Origin: Oscillospiraceae bacterium
GTDB lineage: Bacteria; Bacillota; Clostridia; Oscillospirales; Acutalibacteraceae
DNA length: 6,725 bases
Reading direction: 5' to 3'
Assembly (NCBI GenBank): GCA_902797915.1
Contig: CADBUK010000161.1
Location: 1-6,725, forward strand
The notes under the pieces are model-generated. The model was not told where the DNA came from. It did not search any database and saw only the letters and a program-made list of their open reading frames with translations. Position 1 is the first letter of the stretch. Each line of letters opens with the position of its first letter. This document shows, in pieces, positions 6,296-6,725 of the stretch. The position numbers were made by a program, and so were the translations under genes.

Positions 6296-6725
6296 ATGGC
6301 ACATAAAACAAATGTTGTTGCAATGCTCCTCGCAGGCGGTCAGGGAAGTCGTCTCGGGGTGCTGACAAAGAAAATTGCTAAGCCTGCCGTTCCTTACGGC
6401 GGTAATTACAGAATTATTGACTTCCCGCTTTCAAACTGCGTTAACAGCGGTATTTACACCGTTGGTGTTTTAACACAATATCAGCCGCTTGAGCTTAACG
6501 ATTACCTCGGCAACGGACAGCCCTGGGATTTGGACAGACTTAACGGCGGCGTTCACGTGCTTTCGCCTTACGAGGCAATCGGCGGCGCTGAATGGTATAA
6601 GGGCACTGCAAACGCAATTTACCAGAACATTCAGTTTATTGAAAAATATAACCCCGAATACGTTGTTATCCTTTCGGGCGACCATATTTACAAAATGAAC
6701 TACGCAAAGATGATTGACTTCCACA
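6296..6725 (+). CDS. glgC: Glucose-1-phosphate adenylyltransferase (ADP-glucose pyrophosphorylase), N-terminal part
   Basis: GlgC makes ADP-glucose from glucose-1-phosphate and ATP, the committed and usually allosterically controlled step of bacterial glycogen synthesis. The 143 codons present cover about a third of a typical protein and run off the right edge. Visible motifs are the nucleotide-binding loop [20 protein letters not shown] (11-30), [16 protein letters not shown] (38-53), [12 protein letters not shown] (101-112) and the LSGDHIYKM metal/catalytic segment with D129. The ATG at 6296 has a strong AGGAGG at 6285-6290, five bases ahead. It lies 20 bases after glgB with no terminator, so the two are almost certainly one operon; glgD and glgA often follow in Clostridia but are outside the window. 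GlgD, the catalytically weaker paralogue, is less likely because the motifs are well conserved. Confidence 0.95.
   Translation, partial: MAHKTNVVAMLLAGGQGSRLGVLTKKIAKPAVPYGGNYRIIDFPLSNCVNSGIYTVGVLTQYQPLELNDYLGNGQPWDLDRLNGGVHVLSPYEAIGGAEWYKGTANAIYQNIQFIEKYNPEYVVILSGDHIYKMNYAKMIDFH

Overview
This 6.7 kb window looks chromosomal and bacterial. The gene set and style point to an anaerobic Firmicute of the class Clostridia, possibly a gut Ruminococcaceae or Oscillospirales relative. The evidence is a clostridial-type LL-diaminopimelate aminotransferase next to meso-diaminopimelate dehydrogenase, an ANTAR regulator, strong AGGAGG ribosome binding sites, GTG and TTG starts, and very AT-rich intergenic DNA beside GC-richer genes. 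The taxonomic placement is inference. I see no mobile element, tRNA, rRNA or CRISPR array.

The left part (1-3961) is a tightly packed minus-strand operon. In transcription order it holds an ANTAR-domain regulator with a degenerate receiver, then dapF, ddh, dapL and the beginning of purC, which runs off the left edge. The regulator and dapF overlap by an ATGA, and the other gaps are 22, 76 and 31 bases. A good extended -10 promoter lies just upstream of the regulator. The three dap genes encode two routes from tetrahydrodipicolinate to meso-diaminopimelate, the precursor of lysine and of many peptidoglycan cross-links. DapL plus DapF is the aminotransferase route, using glutamate as amino donor. 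Ddh is the one-step NADPH- and ammonia-dependent route. The regulator at the head is the least expected member.

The centre (3962-4391) is a 430-base divergent intergenic region. It carries the minus-strand operon promoter, a likely glgB promoter with a perfect TATAAT, and a predicted leader of about 190 bases. The leader contains competing inverted repeats ahead of a TTG start codon.

The right part (4392-6725) is a plus-strand glycogen operon: complete glgB (branching enzyme), then after 20 bases glgC (ADP-glucose pyrophosphorylase), which runs off the right edge. Together they supply ADP-glucose and introduce branches during glycogen synthesis.

The most interesting points are the pseudo-receiver ANTAR protein leading a dap operon, the double route to meso-DAP in one transcript, and the structured glgB leader.
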